The notes under the pieces: generated by a model
What the model was told of the DNA's origin: nothing
The model's database searches: none
What the model saw: the letters and a program-made list of their open reading frames with translations, nothing else
Part shown: piece by piece, positions 21,984 to 33,698 of the stretch
Numbering within the stretch: position 1 is the first letter of the stretch
Layout of the letters: each line of letters starts with the position of its first letter
Origin: Humulus lupulus
Taxonomy: Eukaryota; Streptophyta; Magnoliopsida; Rosales; Cannabaceae
Reading direction: 5' to 3'
DNA: 64,000 nucleotides
Assembly (NCBI RefSeq): GCF_963169125.1
Contig: NC_084799.1
Span: 67,572,143 to 67,636,142 of the forward strand
Made by a program: the position numbers and the translations under genes

Positions 21984-22927
21984 TGTTATCCCTGTTTCCT
22001 GCCAAGCGCCCAGATCCGCGCTTCAGGCCCACAGGCTGACCAAATGAGTTTGGGCCCAGCCCAGGCCCCTTTGGCAAATAGTATAATAGATATCGACAAC
22101 CCAACTCTGGGCGAGGCTTGGTAGGCGTCCGGGGAGTATTTATAGGGACGGTCATCTGGGAAATGGTATGTTTGGCTTCTGGATAACAGTCGCGATCGAT
22201 GTGGATGAACCCGAAGCCTGGTAAACAGTCCGGGCTCCTGGTAAATGGTCCAGGCCCATGGTAAACGGTACGGGACCTCGGCGAACGGAGAGGGATATGG
22301 GTAAACGAACCCTGGCCCATTCTCCAAGGTTGGCAGGATAAAGCATCCGTGACCTGGACTTCGTCCCATGAAGCGTGGGAGTTGTCCCCATGTTTCACCT
22401 GCAAAAAAGGCCACCTCGGGATTGCACGCCGTTGGTTCAGACCTGTGCCGCCACTACTCTGATTAATCTTGTCCCCTGAATCTTCCTCGTAACTCAAGAT
22501 GCCCAGACCAAAGCTCCAATTTGTCGCATGATAGATATGGTTTGGGCTGGCCCAGTGGACTCAGATTAATGTATTTCTTTTATGTTTTAACCCTTTGTAT
22601 TGGGCTTCCGATAGAGAAGCCAGCAGTGTTTATACCTTTATATGGCCCGGGTCACCTCGACCCAAGCCCAGTGCACCTGTGAACCTATAAATACATGTAA
22701 CAGAGCACTAAAGAGGGGGGATCCGGAGAGCGTGTATACAATTACTCTCTTGAAACTTGCAGAAAACTCCATTGTTTTAGATTCTCTAAGCTCTAATACA
22801 ATTGTCTCGTGGACTAAGGCTCATTAACGCCCCAACCACGTAAAAATTTGGCTTACAACTTCTAAACCCTTTCTCTCTAGTCTCTCTTAACTTTTATTAT
22901 TTTAGTTTCCGAAAAGCTCGGTAAACA
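21984..22927 (+). repeat. 3' LTR of the second Tat element
   Basis: It matches 9986-10926 along its whole length, with scattered substitutions and small indels. The TATA box is at about 22685-22692. The 20-bp-spaced GGTAAA words recur at 22220, 22240, 22260 and 22300. Confidence 0.94.
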
Positions 22928-24627
22928 GAACCCAAAGGAGTTGTCTAAAATAAAAAGGAAAACTATTTTAAACCAAAATTAATAAATTCTAACATAGCTC
23001 CAAAGATTGAGGAGATTTAATGTCATGAACATAAAATAAAAGATAAAATAAAGTTATTTAAGAGAATACAAATAAACCAATAATGATTTGAAAATAAATG
23101 TTAAAAGGAAAGATTATTAAGATACTAGAATCCACAAAATGTAAGTTTAATAATACTTATTAGTATATTGATTCCCAAGTTTTAGTGATAGTTAAAATAA
23201 GTCAAACTATCATTTTCCAAATAGATTTATAATTTTAAGCACAAATTACTTCTAAAAAGATAGGATTTTTCTTCACTTTTGAAAAAGTATAATTTCAAAG
23301 TATTTAATGTGAATCAACCTAATGAAACAACAAAAAATCAAATAACATTATTTATAAGGCAAAACATAATATTTTTGTTCTAAGCATTAGATGTGTATAA
23401 TTTAATGACACATCTTACACAAAGAATATTATGTTTTGCAAAATGAAGAACAAAGTGCATATTATCTAACAATCCAAAATATGAGATATTAAAGATGAAA
23501 GACATATATGAAGAAGAAAAATCCATAAACTTTGTTGCATTACAAGGGTTGGAAGCACATAACTAGAATATAAATTACAAAATAAACAAAATACATACTT
23601 GAAAATGCTCTTGAAAAACCCCCAAAATGGAAGAGAGAATGGTAGAAAGAAGATGGTAACCCAAAAATTAAACACCCCAAAAATGGTTTTGAAATTACAT
23701 ATTTATAGCCAAAATGAGATTATTAAAATAATCAATTTAAATTAATTTAATTGATTAGATTAATTATAATATGGAAAATAGGGGTAAATTGTAGAGTGCA
23801 ATGATGATTTTGTGGTGAAAATGTGTAGAAAAGTTGGGTAAAAATTGCATTTTAGGGACAAGGGGACAAATGGACAAGAGAGTCATTTGTTGGGCTCAAT
23901 AAGCACCAAGGGGGCTGTGGCAGAGAGCTGGGCCAGTTTTCAAGCGGCTGGGCTTTGGGAGCTTTGGGTCTGGCGGCTGCTGGGAGGCTGCTTCGGGTGG
24001 GCCTAGGCTTGGAGCAACAAAGACATGTGGAGGTGCACTGGTGCTGGTGTGGGCATGAAGGTGCTGGCATGTGGAGGTTGGGCTGGGCCGAAGGTGGCAG
24101 CTGGAGGCTTGGCTGAGCAGGCGGCCCAGGTGTGGGAAGCAACAGGCACAGGCCTGGGAGCTGGACTGTAGGTGGGCCGGGCACACACGGCTGGAGGCAT
24201 GGTGGCTCCTAAAGAATGGCCTAGAGGTTTCGGCTGGGCTTTGGGAGCTTGGGCCAATATGCTTTTCTTTTGGTATTTCAATAATGCCATTTTTCCTTTC
24301 TTTTTCTTGGATTTCAAGAGCCAAAAAAAAAAACATAATTCTTACAAAATAAATATAAATTAAGTCATGATAAAATATTTTCAATTATAAAATAAATCAT
24401 ATTAATTCTTTGAACATATTAATTAAAACTTAATTTACTTAAACATTTAAGCTAAAAAATGCATCTTTTTTCTTACAACTTAACAATACTAATTTCAAAT
24501 AATTAAACTATAACAAACTATAATAAAATATCTATAAAAACATATAAAAATCTAAAAAATTATAATAAGACTAAGCAACAATTAGCATAAAAATATGATA
24601 AAATAACTCTATTTTGTAGAGTTATCA
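22928..24627 (-). repeat. Athila-like LTR, remaining part
   Basis: This continues the LTR cut at 9985. The minus strand starts TGATAACTCTACAAAATAG, a usual LTR start for this type. Joined with the 97 bases at 9889-9985, the LTR is about 1.8 kb, a normal length for Athila-like elements. A GC-rich patch at 23890-24250 gives long ORFs with low-complexity Pro/Ser/His translation, and these are not supported as genes. Confidence 0.65.
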
Positions 24628-25470
24628 GTAGCTCCATCACGTTATAGTGAGCATGGGGTGTGGGGTACTAGATTTGATGCACGAAGCTTGAGGAGTGCGG
24701 TGGTGGTGGCAGTGAGACTCACCTCCACCCACGGTGTTCGAATTTGGGCCATGAAGTCATGGTTCTGGTGAGCTCCATCTGCTCTCAATCTCATCCATAG
24801 TCGGCGACTGAGAAGAATGGTATCCCCTCCAATCTGAGTACTCACCATTAGGAAACTAGTGAGCATTCTTCTTCTTCTTCTTAGGAAACTAGAGAGCATT
24901 CTTCTTCTTTTCAAAAAAAAAAAGTTAAACTTTTGAAAAGTATAGATGCCGAAAATCAAGGGATATTAAAGTCCAAATATCTTCTCACCATCTATATTAG
25001 GAAGTTACTAAAAATAAAACAGTTCAACATTTCAAAAATTAAAAAAAAATGAAATAAAAAAATATTCATTAAATAAGTTAAATAAGGAAACATTATATAT
25101 AATTTTTGAAAATGGGTAAGATTTATATGATCAAATGTAATAAAAATTTTCAGTATTAATATAGTAAAATAAAAATATAATGTAATGAGAAAGTAAAAAT
25201 CCAAAACTTCATTAGAAAAAGGTCCAATTTTTTTTTTTTAAAAAATGCCTCATTTTAGTTTTTTGCCATAATTTAAATAATAAACACTCTAAAATATCTT
25301 TTCAAAAGGCCCTATATATGATTTTTTGCCTAAGGCTCCCAAAATGCTTTGGCCGATCCTGGGTAAGCCATCCCTGATAGTGAATTTTTTCTTTGAAATA
25401 GATAGGGTAGGTAATGGGGGCAAGGACTCCTTGCCCTACACCATTTATATATTTGGATGAATATATATAA
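24628..25470. other. Unassigned AT-rich DNA left of the MULE
   Basis: I see no gene. There is a short duplication ('ttaggaaactag...gcattcttcttctt') at 24850-24910 and several A/T runs. The stretch 25300-25380 resembles generic plant repeat tails. Confidence 0.5.
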
Positions 25471-25510
25471 AGGAGATTTCTCTTGTGCGGGCTTCAATTT
25501 CGACCGTACC
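25471..25510 (+). repeat. Left terminal inverted repeat of the MULE
   Basis: It is the exact reverse complement of 42107-42146, including the stretch GCGGGCTTCAATTTCGACC. It begins at AGGAGATTTC after an (AT)n run. Confidence 0.88.
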
Positions 25511-26649
25511 TATAGGGCTTATTTTTTAGCCTTTGATTTTGGTTTGTTGGGTGTAGGTGGGGCGTACACTAAACCAAAATGTATGTGATTTATATAAATG
25601 GAATGGAGGGTGTGTGGGGCCCAATAATCTTGTCATGCATTAATTGAATGCCTCCTTAATTTACTCCTTCATATTAGTTGTCTTTTCCAAAAGCCTTTTT
25701 TCTGTATATGTTTGAGTGTCTTAACTTGTCCACTGTATGTCTCATTCTCAAGTTTTTGCAACGTTCTTTGAAGCCGAATGATGAACAATTTGGAGACCAA
25801 GGGAGGGAAAGGCAGCATGATTTGAAGCAGTCATTGTAGGGTGTACATGGCTCCGACGAATGGGTTAGTTTTGGTTTGAATCATGCTCTTGTGTATTTCT
25901 TGGTTGGATTTTTTTTTTCTATGCTTGGTGGGTCTATTTGTCCATATTTGATGTAGCAGAGGTCGGATCCCTTGTTATTTCATTGTCTTTTCTTGGTTTG
26001 AATTTATATGATAAGGTAGTTTAGTGATTTAATTTGGGTATCTTTGTTATATTTTCACTAGTCATACTTTCTTTCTTCCATTAAATTGTTGTTGTGTTTA
26101 TATATTATTGTAAATATTTGTGAAGGGGATTCATAATTTTTTTAATACATTTATAGAGGGCATATGAAGGGCATTATTGGCAATATGTTATATTGCCAAA
26201 TTATATTTTGTTCAAGAATAGAAATAAGTAGGTGTACTGAATGAGGAGAAATATGTTATTCTTAATTAATTTGATTGACAAGAAGATGAATATGTTTATG
26301 ATGATGGGTGAGGATTGAAACTATTACTACAGCAAAGAATTATAATTTTTTTAAATGTGACCACTTTTTTTTTTTAAGGATTTTGTTTGTTTGGAGAATG
26401 TATTATTACTTTTTGAAAAGAGTTTTGTTTGTTTGCAGAATGTATTATTATTTTTTGTTGGGAAACTGATATATGAATTGCACTGAAGGCATTCGTTTGA
26501 CTGTTAAGTGGATTTTGCACCAATTATATGAATTATATAAGTATGTGAGTGCTAGGCATGTATAGTATATATGTTGTTGGTGATTGTGACTATTTGCACA
26601 TTGATCTCAAATTACAAATTAAGTATGCTTATACTAGAATTTTTATAGG
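25511..26649 (+). other. Upstream region of the left Ulp1-like gene
   Basis: Noncoding, T-rich DNA between the terminal repeat and the first gene. Promoter and 5' leader are expected here. No single element is convincing. Confidence 0.4.
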
Positions 26650-29258
26650 ATGGAGGCTTTGGCATTGGCTATGAGGATCTTATCGGAATCTGTACAAAAT
26701 CTCCAAAACTGTTATTCTGAGTTGAAGGAGGACGTACATAAAATTGAAGCTAGTATTAACTATCTATTAGAGCATGTTAAAGGGCGAGATGAGGATCGAT
26801 GGAGGTTTCAAGGGAAAATTCTCCAATTTTATTTTGGAAGTTGCGATGACATTGCAGCAGGTAGCAACTTAGAAAAAGGCCATGCAGATGAAATTGGGGT
26901 GAAAGAAAACGAGGTTGGTCATGGCGGAGATGTTGGAAAAAGTAAGGATGCAATAGTTGAGCAGGATGAAGTTGCAAAGGAAAAAATTAGTTTGGCTGAT
27001 TTGAATGTTACCACTGGTTCTCGTAGGAGTGGAGGTTTTAAAAGTAGTGTTGAAAGTTCAACAAGTGGTGGTAGCAGGACAGTGAGCGGTTCAGCAGGAG
27101 GTGGAAAACTTGCTTTGATGAGAAATTGTTTCAAAGGACAACTGAGTTTGGGAAAACTTTCATGGACCGAGGGAAATCAGTAAGAGTAAGTGTGTATGGT
27201 ATGGGTTTAATTGTTTTCCAAATTTGAAAGAGGTTGTTATAGAGTAGTATATGTTGGAGAACTAATTTTGGCACTTTATTCTTTTTTCCATGGGCCAGTA
27301 GATGGCATGATTAAGCAGACTGAGAATTCTTCTTGTCAAATGAAGCGTGATTGTGCGTCAAGTGCAGATCGTGTTAGGAGTGTGGGAGGAGAGAAGGTAT
27401 AGGTGGTAAATCTGTCATTTATTTTAATTATTATTTATAGGTTTGTTTAGGAAAATAATATGATTTAATTATTTAATGAAGAGGAAATTGGAGTCACTCT
27501 CAGACAATGGTGGTGGCAATATTGGGAGAGGTGCTTTTCAGGTACAGAAGTTGGGTCCTTTTATAGTGTCTACCCCTCTCCTTGACGGTGATTATGGGCC
27601 ACTTCTGGACTATATATTTGATGAGAATTTGGATGGAGGGTATGTGTTAAGTTATTTGTCGAAGGTTTTTGTAGTTTGTATATTTGGTAAAGTGGGAGAG
27701 AAGTTGATTTTGCTTCATTGGTTTATATAGAATCTACTAATAGATTTTTCCCGATTGACTAATTGTTATTGGCTTGTCTATTTGCATATAGTGAGTATAT
27801 TGTGGAGTCAGAATTCTACTACCTTAATCATGCATTTTTTAAATCCTTGTCTCCTGAGACTATGCTATCTGGCGAGGTGAAGTTGGAAGAACTTTTTTGA
27901 TTGAAAAAATATCTAATTGAATTATGGAAAAGTTGGATTGTCGAAGAAATAGGGTTAACAAAGATTGAACTTTTATTTATTTGTTTTTGTAGGTGTTGAA
28001 TGTGGTATGTGAGATGCTTACATGCACGGAACGCTTAGTATCGAAAGGGGGCCGCACTCTGTGGTACCTAAATACCAGATTGATTGTAAGTTTTGAAATT
28101 TTCTTATTGTGGCCTTTTTTTGTAATGAAACTTGTAATGTGGTGGTATTTTAATGTAAATATTAAATGACTTCCTTTTTATTTTTGTTTCCCAAGTCTTC
28201 TGGAATAAGTATCCAGCGTTTGTTTTTTGACACTGTTCACGGCAAACATGTTGGGGAAAGATTGTCTGCACGAGAATATTTCATTGGTGATCTTGCAATT
28301 TGTAAAAAGGTTTTATGATGTGAGAATAGATTTCATTGGTACCATGGTGATGCATTTTTTTTCTAATTTTAAACCTGTTGATGGTCTGCAGATTTTTATC
28401 CCGGTGCACATTCAGAACATCCGTCACTTTGTCTTGTTTCTTCTTCATGTTGGGATAAAAGTGGTAGAAATTTGGGATTCTCTTCTTCACAAGGGTAAAT
28501 CCAGAGGAGCGAAATTGGTACAACCAGTGGTTAGTTCTTTGGTACTTAAAGAATTTATTTTGTAATTGTCATTGTTTTCCTTGTTATTCATTTTTTCAAT
28601 CGATGTTGTGTGGTTTATATTTTATTTAAGTGAAAAAATTTAAGATATCTCAATGAGATTTTGGATGTTTTGAAAGTGTGGGGAGTATGTTTTTTTTTTC
28701 TTAGAAGTTCTTTGTCAGTGTTAGAGTTGCCTTATCATTATCTTGGTGGTAATTATTAACCACCTTTTATGTTGCTAATTGTAGTTTTTTCTTTGTAGCT
28801 AAAACAACTTGATGATCTGTTGGGAGACCAAATTGCAAGCATGGGACCTGACTGGTCATTTTCTAGCTTCACAGTTAGCACAGTGACTAATGTACCACAA
28901 CAGTCTAATTCATATGACTGTGGTATATTTGTGGTTAATTGGATGGAGCAACGTCCTATTGATGACTTCCAGCATGATTCGAAAGTATGATTTTTCAAAC
29001 TTTATTCATTTTTGTAGTGATTCCCATTTCCAGTCATTTTAATTAGGATTAATATTGTTTCATAAATTGATTTGCTTTGTATGGACTGTGAAGTTATATT
29101 TATCTCTACTTTGGTGTAGTTTCACTCCTAGAATGAGAGGTCACGTGTAGCTGGTAATATATTTACCTCGAAATGCAACAAGTTAAAAGAATCGGTTATG
29201 GTGGATGCAATGATTCACAGAAGAGGAGAGGTTAAGCGTGGGCGAGTTGGAAAGTAGG
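26650..29258 (+). CDS. Ulp1-like (C48) cysteine protease gene, multi-exon, left copy
   Basis: The first exon (26650-27180) encodes a short coiled-coil N-terminus and a Ser/Gly-rich linker. Later exons are inferred at about 27476-27640, 27791-27880, 27993-28085, 28196-28308, 28391-28530, 28799-28986 and 29125-29258, mostly with GT-AG borders. The protease domain is at the C-terminus. The catalytic His lies in IRHFVLFLL, the Asp in EIWDSLL, and Gln and Cys in PQQSNSYDCGIFVVNWME, so all four functional residues are in place. Ulp1 proteins cleave SUMO-like modifiers; transposon-borne versions have no proven role. Exon phases are not all resolved and a stop may lie at the start of the last exon. 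Confidence 0.7.
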
Positions 29259-30452
29259 ATGATACTTTCTCTCTATGAGTGCATTATTTTGGTTCGCGTT
29301 AATGGTTGAGTATATGGGTGATACTTGTAGGTATTTTTGAAAATATTTTTTTATTGGAATATGTCGGGTTATAATTTGGACTGAGTTGGATGGGGTATAA
29401 TTTGGACTGAGCTGGATGGGGCTTACTCTTTTTCTTTTTTTTTTGTATTGCTTTCTGGTTTGGTAATCTTTTGAATTATGTAATTACATGTGATAGTTGG
29501 GGGTGGACTCTTTTTTTTAAGTGTTTGAGAATTGAGGTATGCGATAGATTGCATATGGACGAAGGTGCATAAATTTGTGTGCTGAGAGATTAATATTTGT
29601 TCATTTTAATCTTGTCCACAATGGTTTTTCGCTAGTTTGAACAGAAAATGGATCTTTGGCAGTCGTAAATTGGCACTATTTTATTTTATGTGTTGTATTT
29701 ATTAAATTCTTTAGTTTCTAAAAAAATATTGAGATATGTATACTTTTGATTTCAAAAGCCCCATCCTAATAATAAGGGGCACTTGACAAGTTTTGGAAAT
29801 AAGATCGTAATTCTGTTTTTGTTTTTTCAGAAAAGGAGTTGGTAGTATGGCTGCTATGGTTTTCCCAAAATAGTGTGCCCAATTGCAAAATCCAGTGACA
29901 TGGTTATAGAAAAATGATTAAATTCCATGAGAGTTGAAGGACAAAAATGGAAAACATAAATAAGACATAACAATTGCCACCTGCCAAAGATCTAGAGCTT
30001 CTTTTTTTTCCATGATATGTATTCATGAGCCTTGGGTCTCGTAACGCTTGTACAAGATCAATTTAGAATTAACATTAACTAATTTAAAAGGATAAAGGTT
30101 GGCAATTAATTAATTATGCAAGTGTCTACTATATGACATCTTACCTATTATATATGTACTTAATTTATATTTCATATGATGATTAAGAATAAGCCACACA
30201 ACAAGGCATTTGTCCAAATAGAATACATAAAGGTAGTACAAGTCCATGTCCAAATATAATACATAAAAGTAGTTCCCAACTAGTGGGAAGACTATAGAAT
30301 ACATATAGGTTGACAAAAAATGATTGTATTATACCTTGCATTCTCCATGCTGATAAGAAAATAATCTTGATTGCTGACCACTTGGGTTTTCCTCTCCTCA
30401 AGGCTGCCTTGTTTTTTCTAACTATGAAGAAGAAGCAATTTGTTGAGGTAGT
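29259..30452. other. Intergenic DNA between the left protease and transposase genes
   Basis: The two genes converge here. The sequence is AT-rich with short duplications ('tataatttggactgagttggatgggg' twice near 29370-29420). No gene was seen. Confidence 0.5.
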
Positions 30453-32318
30453 TCATTGGGGCGTCATTTCTTCATCCGTGTGAGTAGTTCCACCACATTG
30501 AGGCATGGCATCTTCAAAATGTTCATCGTCTTCATCATCAGAGTCATAATTAATTTTTTGATGACCCTTTCTAATACAAGTTGCCTTGTTGTGTCCAGTT
30601 TTCTTGCAAATGCTACATTTTCTTTTCATTGCATTCTTGGAGCCCTTCATCTTTGCAGTTCCTTTTGATCTAGTAACAATCGGCTCTAAAACAACCTGGT
30701 CATGGTGTTGCCATTTCACGTTATCGTCGTAGTCGCCTTCATCTACTTCATGATTGACATACATTTGCAAGGTTATATGCATTTTACCAAGTTGTCTCAT
30801 AGTCTCTTCGTAAGCTTCATGGCTCCTAGAGCCAATGTATGGAATTTCAGCCATCTTGCTTGTGATACTACCAAACCTTGCTTGGTCTTTCGTGTTCTTG
30901 TTCTCACAATGTCGATAAGTCTCATTTGGCCCGATATGGTTTGGTTCTCTTGCATTAAGTGTCCACTGCTTAAGTATTAGTGATTCTGGCATCTCAATCA
31001 CTTTCACATGTTTCATTGCCTCAAATATATGCCTACAAGGAGTACCAAATGATAGAATATATTGGCACTCACAAACAAAATATTCACGGTCAGTAGTAAC
31101 CATCACAGATCTCTTCACTATAGATTGTGGGTATTTCAATAGGTGGAGTATTATGCCTTTATCATCATCTGAAGTACTTTCAACTGTATATCTCCCTTGC
31201 TTTTGCATTTGATGCCTAACTTTGTAAAACATGTTCCTGGTGTATAGGTTGGATAACTGCTCCTCAATTTGAGGCATGTTAGTCTTCTCTAACTCGACAC
31301 TACTATGGAGTGTCTCGTAGTCATCAAACGCCTGTCTTTGCCGGATCCATGAAAGGGACATGTCGATTGCTCTGACCACTTCATACAACTTGAGTGAACG
31401 GTTTAATTTTTTTTTCAAGACAGCATTGACACCCTCATTGCGCTGTGTTGTAGTCATCCCGCAAAAAAATTTTGCCCCCAAGTAACTTTCTGCCCACGAC
31501 TTTCGTCTTTCATGAAGTATTTTTGCATAATTTGTTCCTTCAATGTCGAATTCATATTTCAAATCAGCCCACTTTTGCTCAAATTCATCCACCGAGTAAT
31601 ACTTGAAAACTAGATCTGTCATCTTGCTAGCAAAAGCGGGATCCTTCACCTTGACAATTGTTTTGTTGTGCAAATGCCAATAACAAAGTTTGTGCACCGC
31701 TTCTAGCATCATTTCCATTAGTGCTATTTTGATTGCTTCATCACCATCAGTGGTTACAGTTTTCGGTTTAATTCCATCCATACACTGAATAAATGCATTG
31801 AATGCCCAAATGTAGCTTTCCGCCTATTCATTGTTTAGCAACGTGAAGCCAAATATACAAGTTCAAAAGTGATTGTTAACTCCAACTAGCACCAGTAACG
31901 GTTTCCCATATCTGTTGGTCTTATATGTCGAATCTAGCGCGACGGCATGTCCAAATGTATGGTAATCAGCTCTTGATTGGCTATCAGCCCAAAGAAGGTG
32001 TTCCAACCTCCCAAATTTGTCTGTCTTGTATATACCGACAAACTCGGGGTCATGATCTATTTTATGTTCTAAATAATCCATTGCTTGTCCTGCATTTGAC
32101 TCTTCAAAGTATACTGAAGTATCTCGAGAAATTCGGTTGTACATATCCTTAATTATAAATGGCATGTTCTCATAAAACCCAGCTTGCAGAGCCATGTATG
32201 ACATTATTTGACACGTTCTAACACCCGCTTCCCGAAGTGAGAGTGTTGTTTGTGCGTAACCTGGTGTAACCACTCGGCTTAAGCAGAGAAATTGCTTATG
32301 TGAATCTGTGGCTACCAC
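30453..32318 (-). pseudogene. FAR1/MuDR-type MULE transposase, two nonsense codons
   Basis: One frame spans the whole region except for TGA at 31863-31865 and TAG at 31824-31826. The DDE transposase fold shows HAVALDSTYKTNRYG with the first Asp, VTTDGDEAIKIA with the second, and TQRNEGVNAVLKKKL with the Glu. A SWIM zinc finger follows (FVCECQ ... GTPCRHIFEAMKH), then a CCHC knuckle near the C-terminus (CSICKKTGHNKATC). This is the FAR1/FHY3-like domain order. The gene ends at 30453 in an acidic tail. Two stops make this copy unlikely to encode a full transposase unless read through or edited, so it is called a recent pseudogene. Confidence 0.88.
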
Positions 32319-32575
32319 GTGGGAATGATCAAAAATAAACTCTTTGCATATCCACGTGTTATAATGCTTCTAAAAATTAACTCTGAAAGCCACCTTGACC
32401 TACAACGGGTCACTGCCTTGGGCTCTCGAGTGCGATCCAATCTGGACAAATGACACTATAATCTTCTCCCTTCCCTAGAACAAACCCACTCCCTCTCTTG
32501 AACGTTCCCAAATTTAGATCTTCGCATATGGCCTTTGCGAAGGCTGAAGCCAATACTCTTTGCATAAAAAAAAAA
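32319..32575 (-). pseudogene. FAR1 DNA-binding N-terminus of the transposase, frame-disrupted
   Basis: Upstream of the main frame, minus-strand frames together give the usual FAR1 pattern: REWVCSREG, then EPKAVTRC in one frame, then NTWICKEFIFDHSHVV joined to the main frame. The change of frame and a TGA show small indels, or possibly an intron. The zinc-binding Cys and His positions can still be picked out. Confidence 0.6.
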
Positions 32576-32830
32576 AAAATAACTCCTCTACAAGCTGAAG
32601 ACGTTGGAAGAGATGGCCTACCAAGTGCTCCCTCGTCAGCAGCAAAGGGTCTTCGTTAATGTTGAATTTGATGATATTATGGTGGGAGGCAAAGTTAGAA
32701 GTAGGTTTTTATACAAAACTCTTATAATTATGATTTTTTATAAGTAATAATCTTATTTTTTTTCCTAATTAATAAATCATCAACAGAAATATCTGGATTC
32801 TGCTAAGTTTCAAGTGAGAGATTTAGAACA
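32576..32830. other. Transposase upstream region
   Basis: No coding evidence. It lies between the transposase start and the solo LTR. Confidence 0.4.
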
Positions 32831-33698
32831 TGTTGGGGTTTTATGACCTAATTAAAACTCAAATTCTTTGTAATCTCATTTTATTATTAATAAAAGAATA
32901 TAAATCATTTTTTGACTTGGTCAATCACTTTGCTCACATGTTGTATTTTCATGATTATTTATTTAATATAAACTTTTATTAAATCTCGAGCTTATAGCTA
33001 ATCTTATTTATAGTGACGTAATCACAGTGGAATATAAATATGATTATATGTTCAAAATAAGTTAGTCATAAGATTAGTCAGTGCACATGATTTACACTGA
33101 CTTGCCAATCTACGATATGATCTACTTACACATTACAGTGTTATGTTCTTTCCAGAACATTAGCAAAGTAGATAAGATTGGATGTATTTGTTACATCGGA
33201 CTGGACCGATATTGACAGTTGATAAGATAAGTAAACATACCGTTATTATCTATTCTAGTCATATCATATAGTTGACCATAGGTCAATTCAATCTCAATTC
33301 TGAGTGGTTAGTATTCTAACTGATAGTTTTAGATTCTCTCTAAACACAAGTCTTTTTCTAAGCCTCTTTGTTATTTTCTCTTATTCTCTCTATATCTATC
33401 TCATGTGTTGAGAATTGCCCACACTAGTCTAGGTGGTTCTAAGGATACATTGGAAGATTGTGAAGAAAATAGAAGATCGGTTCAGTTTCTTGATAATACT
33501 CTGCGACAGAGAGGATACAAGAGTTAGAGAAACTGAAGGAAAGACTCTTTAATTCCGCTGCGTATACTATAAGTATTCAATTCTTTGTTTCTCTTTGAAT
33601 TCAATTTTAGAAACATGTTTTAGGCTATCTCGTATTAATTTGTTTGATATTAGATATACATGAAAATAAATAAAGATCATGTATAAGCTAATCCAACA
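32831..33698 (+). repeat. Solo LTR, probably copia-type
   Basis: An 868-bp block bounded by TGTTGG and CCAACA, the usual LTR ends of many plant copia elements. It contains a leader-like segment with 'ctctctctatatctatctc' and an AATAAA-like signal near its end. No internal element sequence adjoins it. The flanking pentamers gaaca and gttac do not match, so recombination between different copies or decay must be assumed. Confidence 0.55.

Larger units (their letters stand above)
9986..22927 (+). mobile_element. Complete but decayed Tat-type gypsy element, nested in the Athila LTR
   Basis: The element has two near-identical LTRs of 941 and 944 bp (TG...CA), a primer site, gag, pol without a visible protease, 60-bp tandem repeats, an antisense gene and a polypurine tract. 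The flanking pentamers are acacc and gaacc, which match at three of five positions, so the duplication is not clean. The LTRs differ at scattered positions, so insertion is not recent. Gag and pol contain several stops and at least three frame changes, so it is inferred not to be autonomous. Confidence 0.93.

Noticed and set aside
21796..22497. 233-codon minus-strand ORF across the 3' LTR
   Set aside because: It overlaps the LTR and also appears, broken, in the 5' LTR; there is no family resemblance.
23852..24384. Overlapping long ORFs on both strands rich in Pro, Ser, His and Ala
   Set aside because: They lie in a GC-rich patch of the Athila LTR, overlap in several frames, have low-complexity translations and show no known motif.
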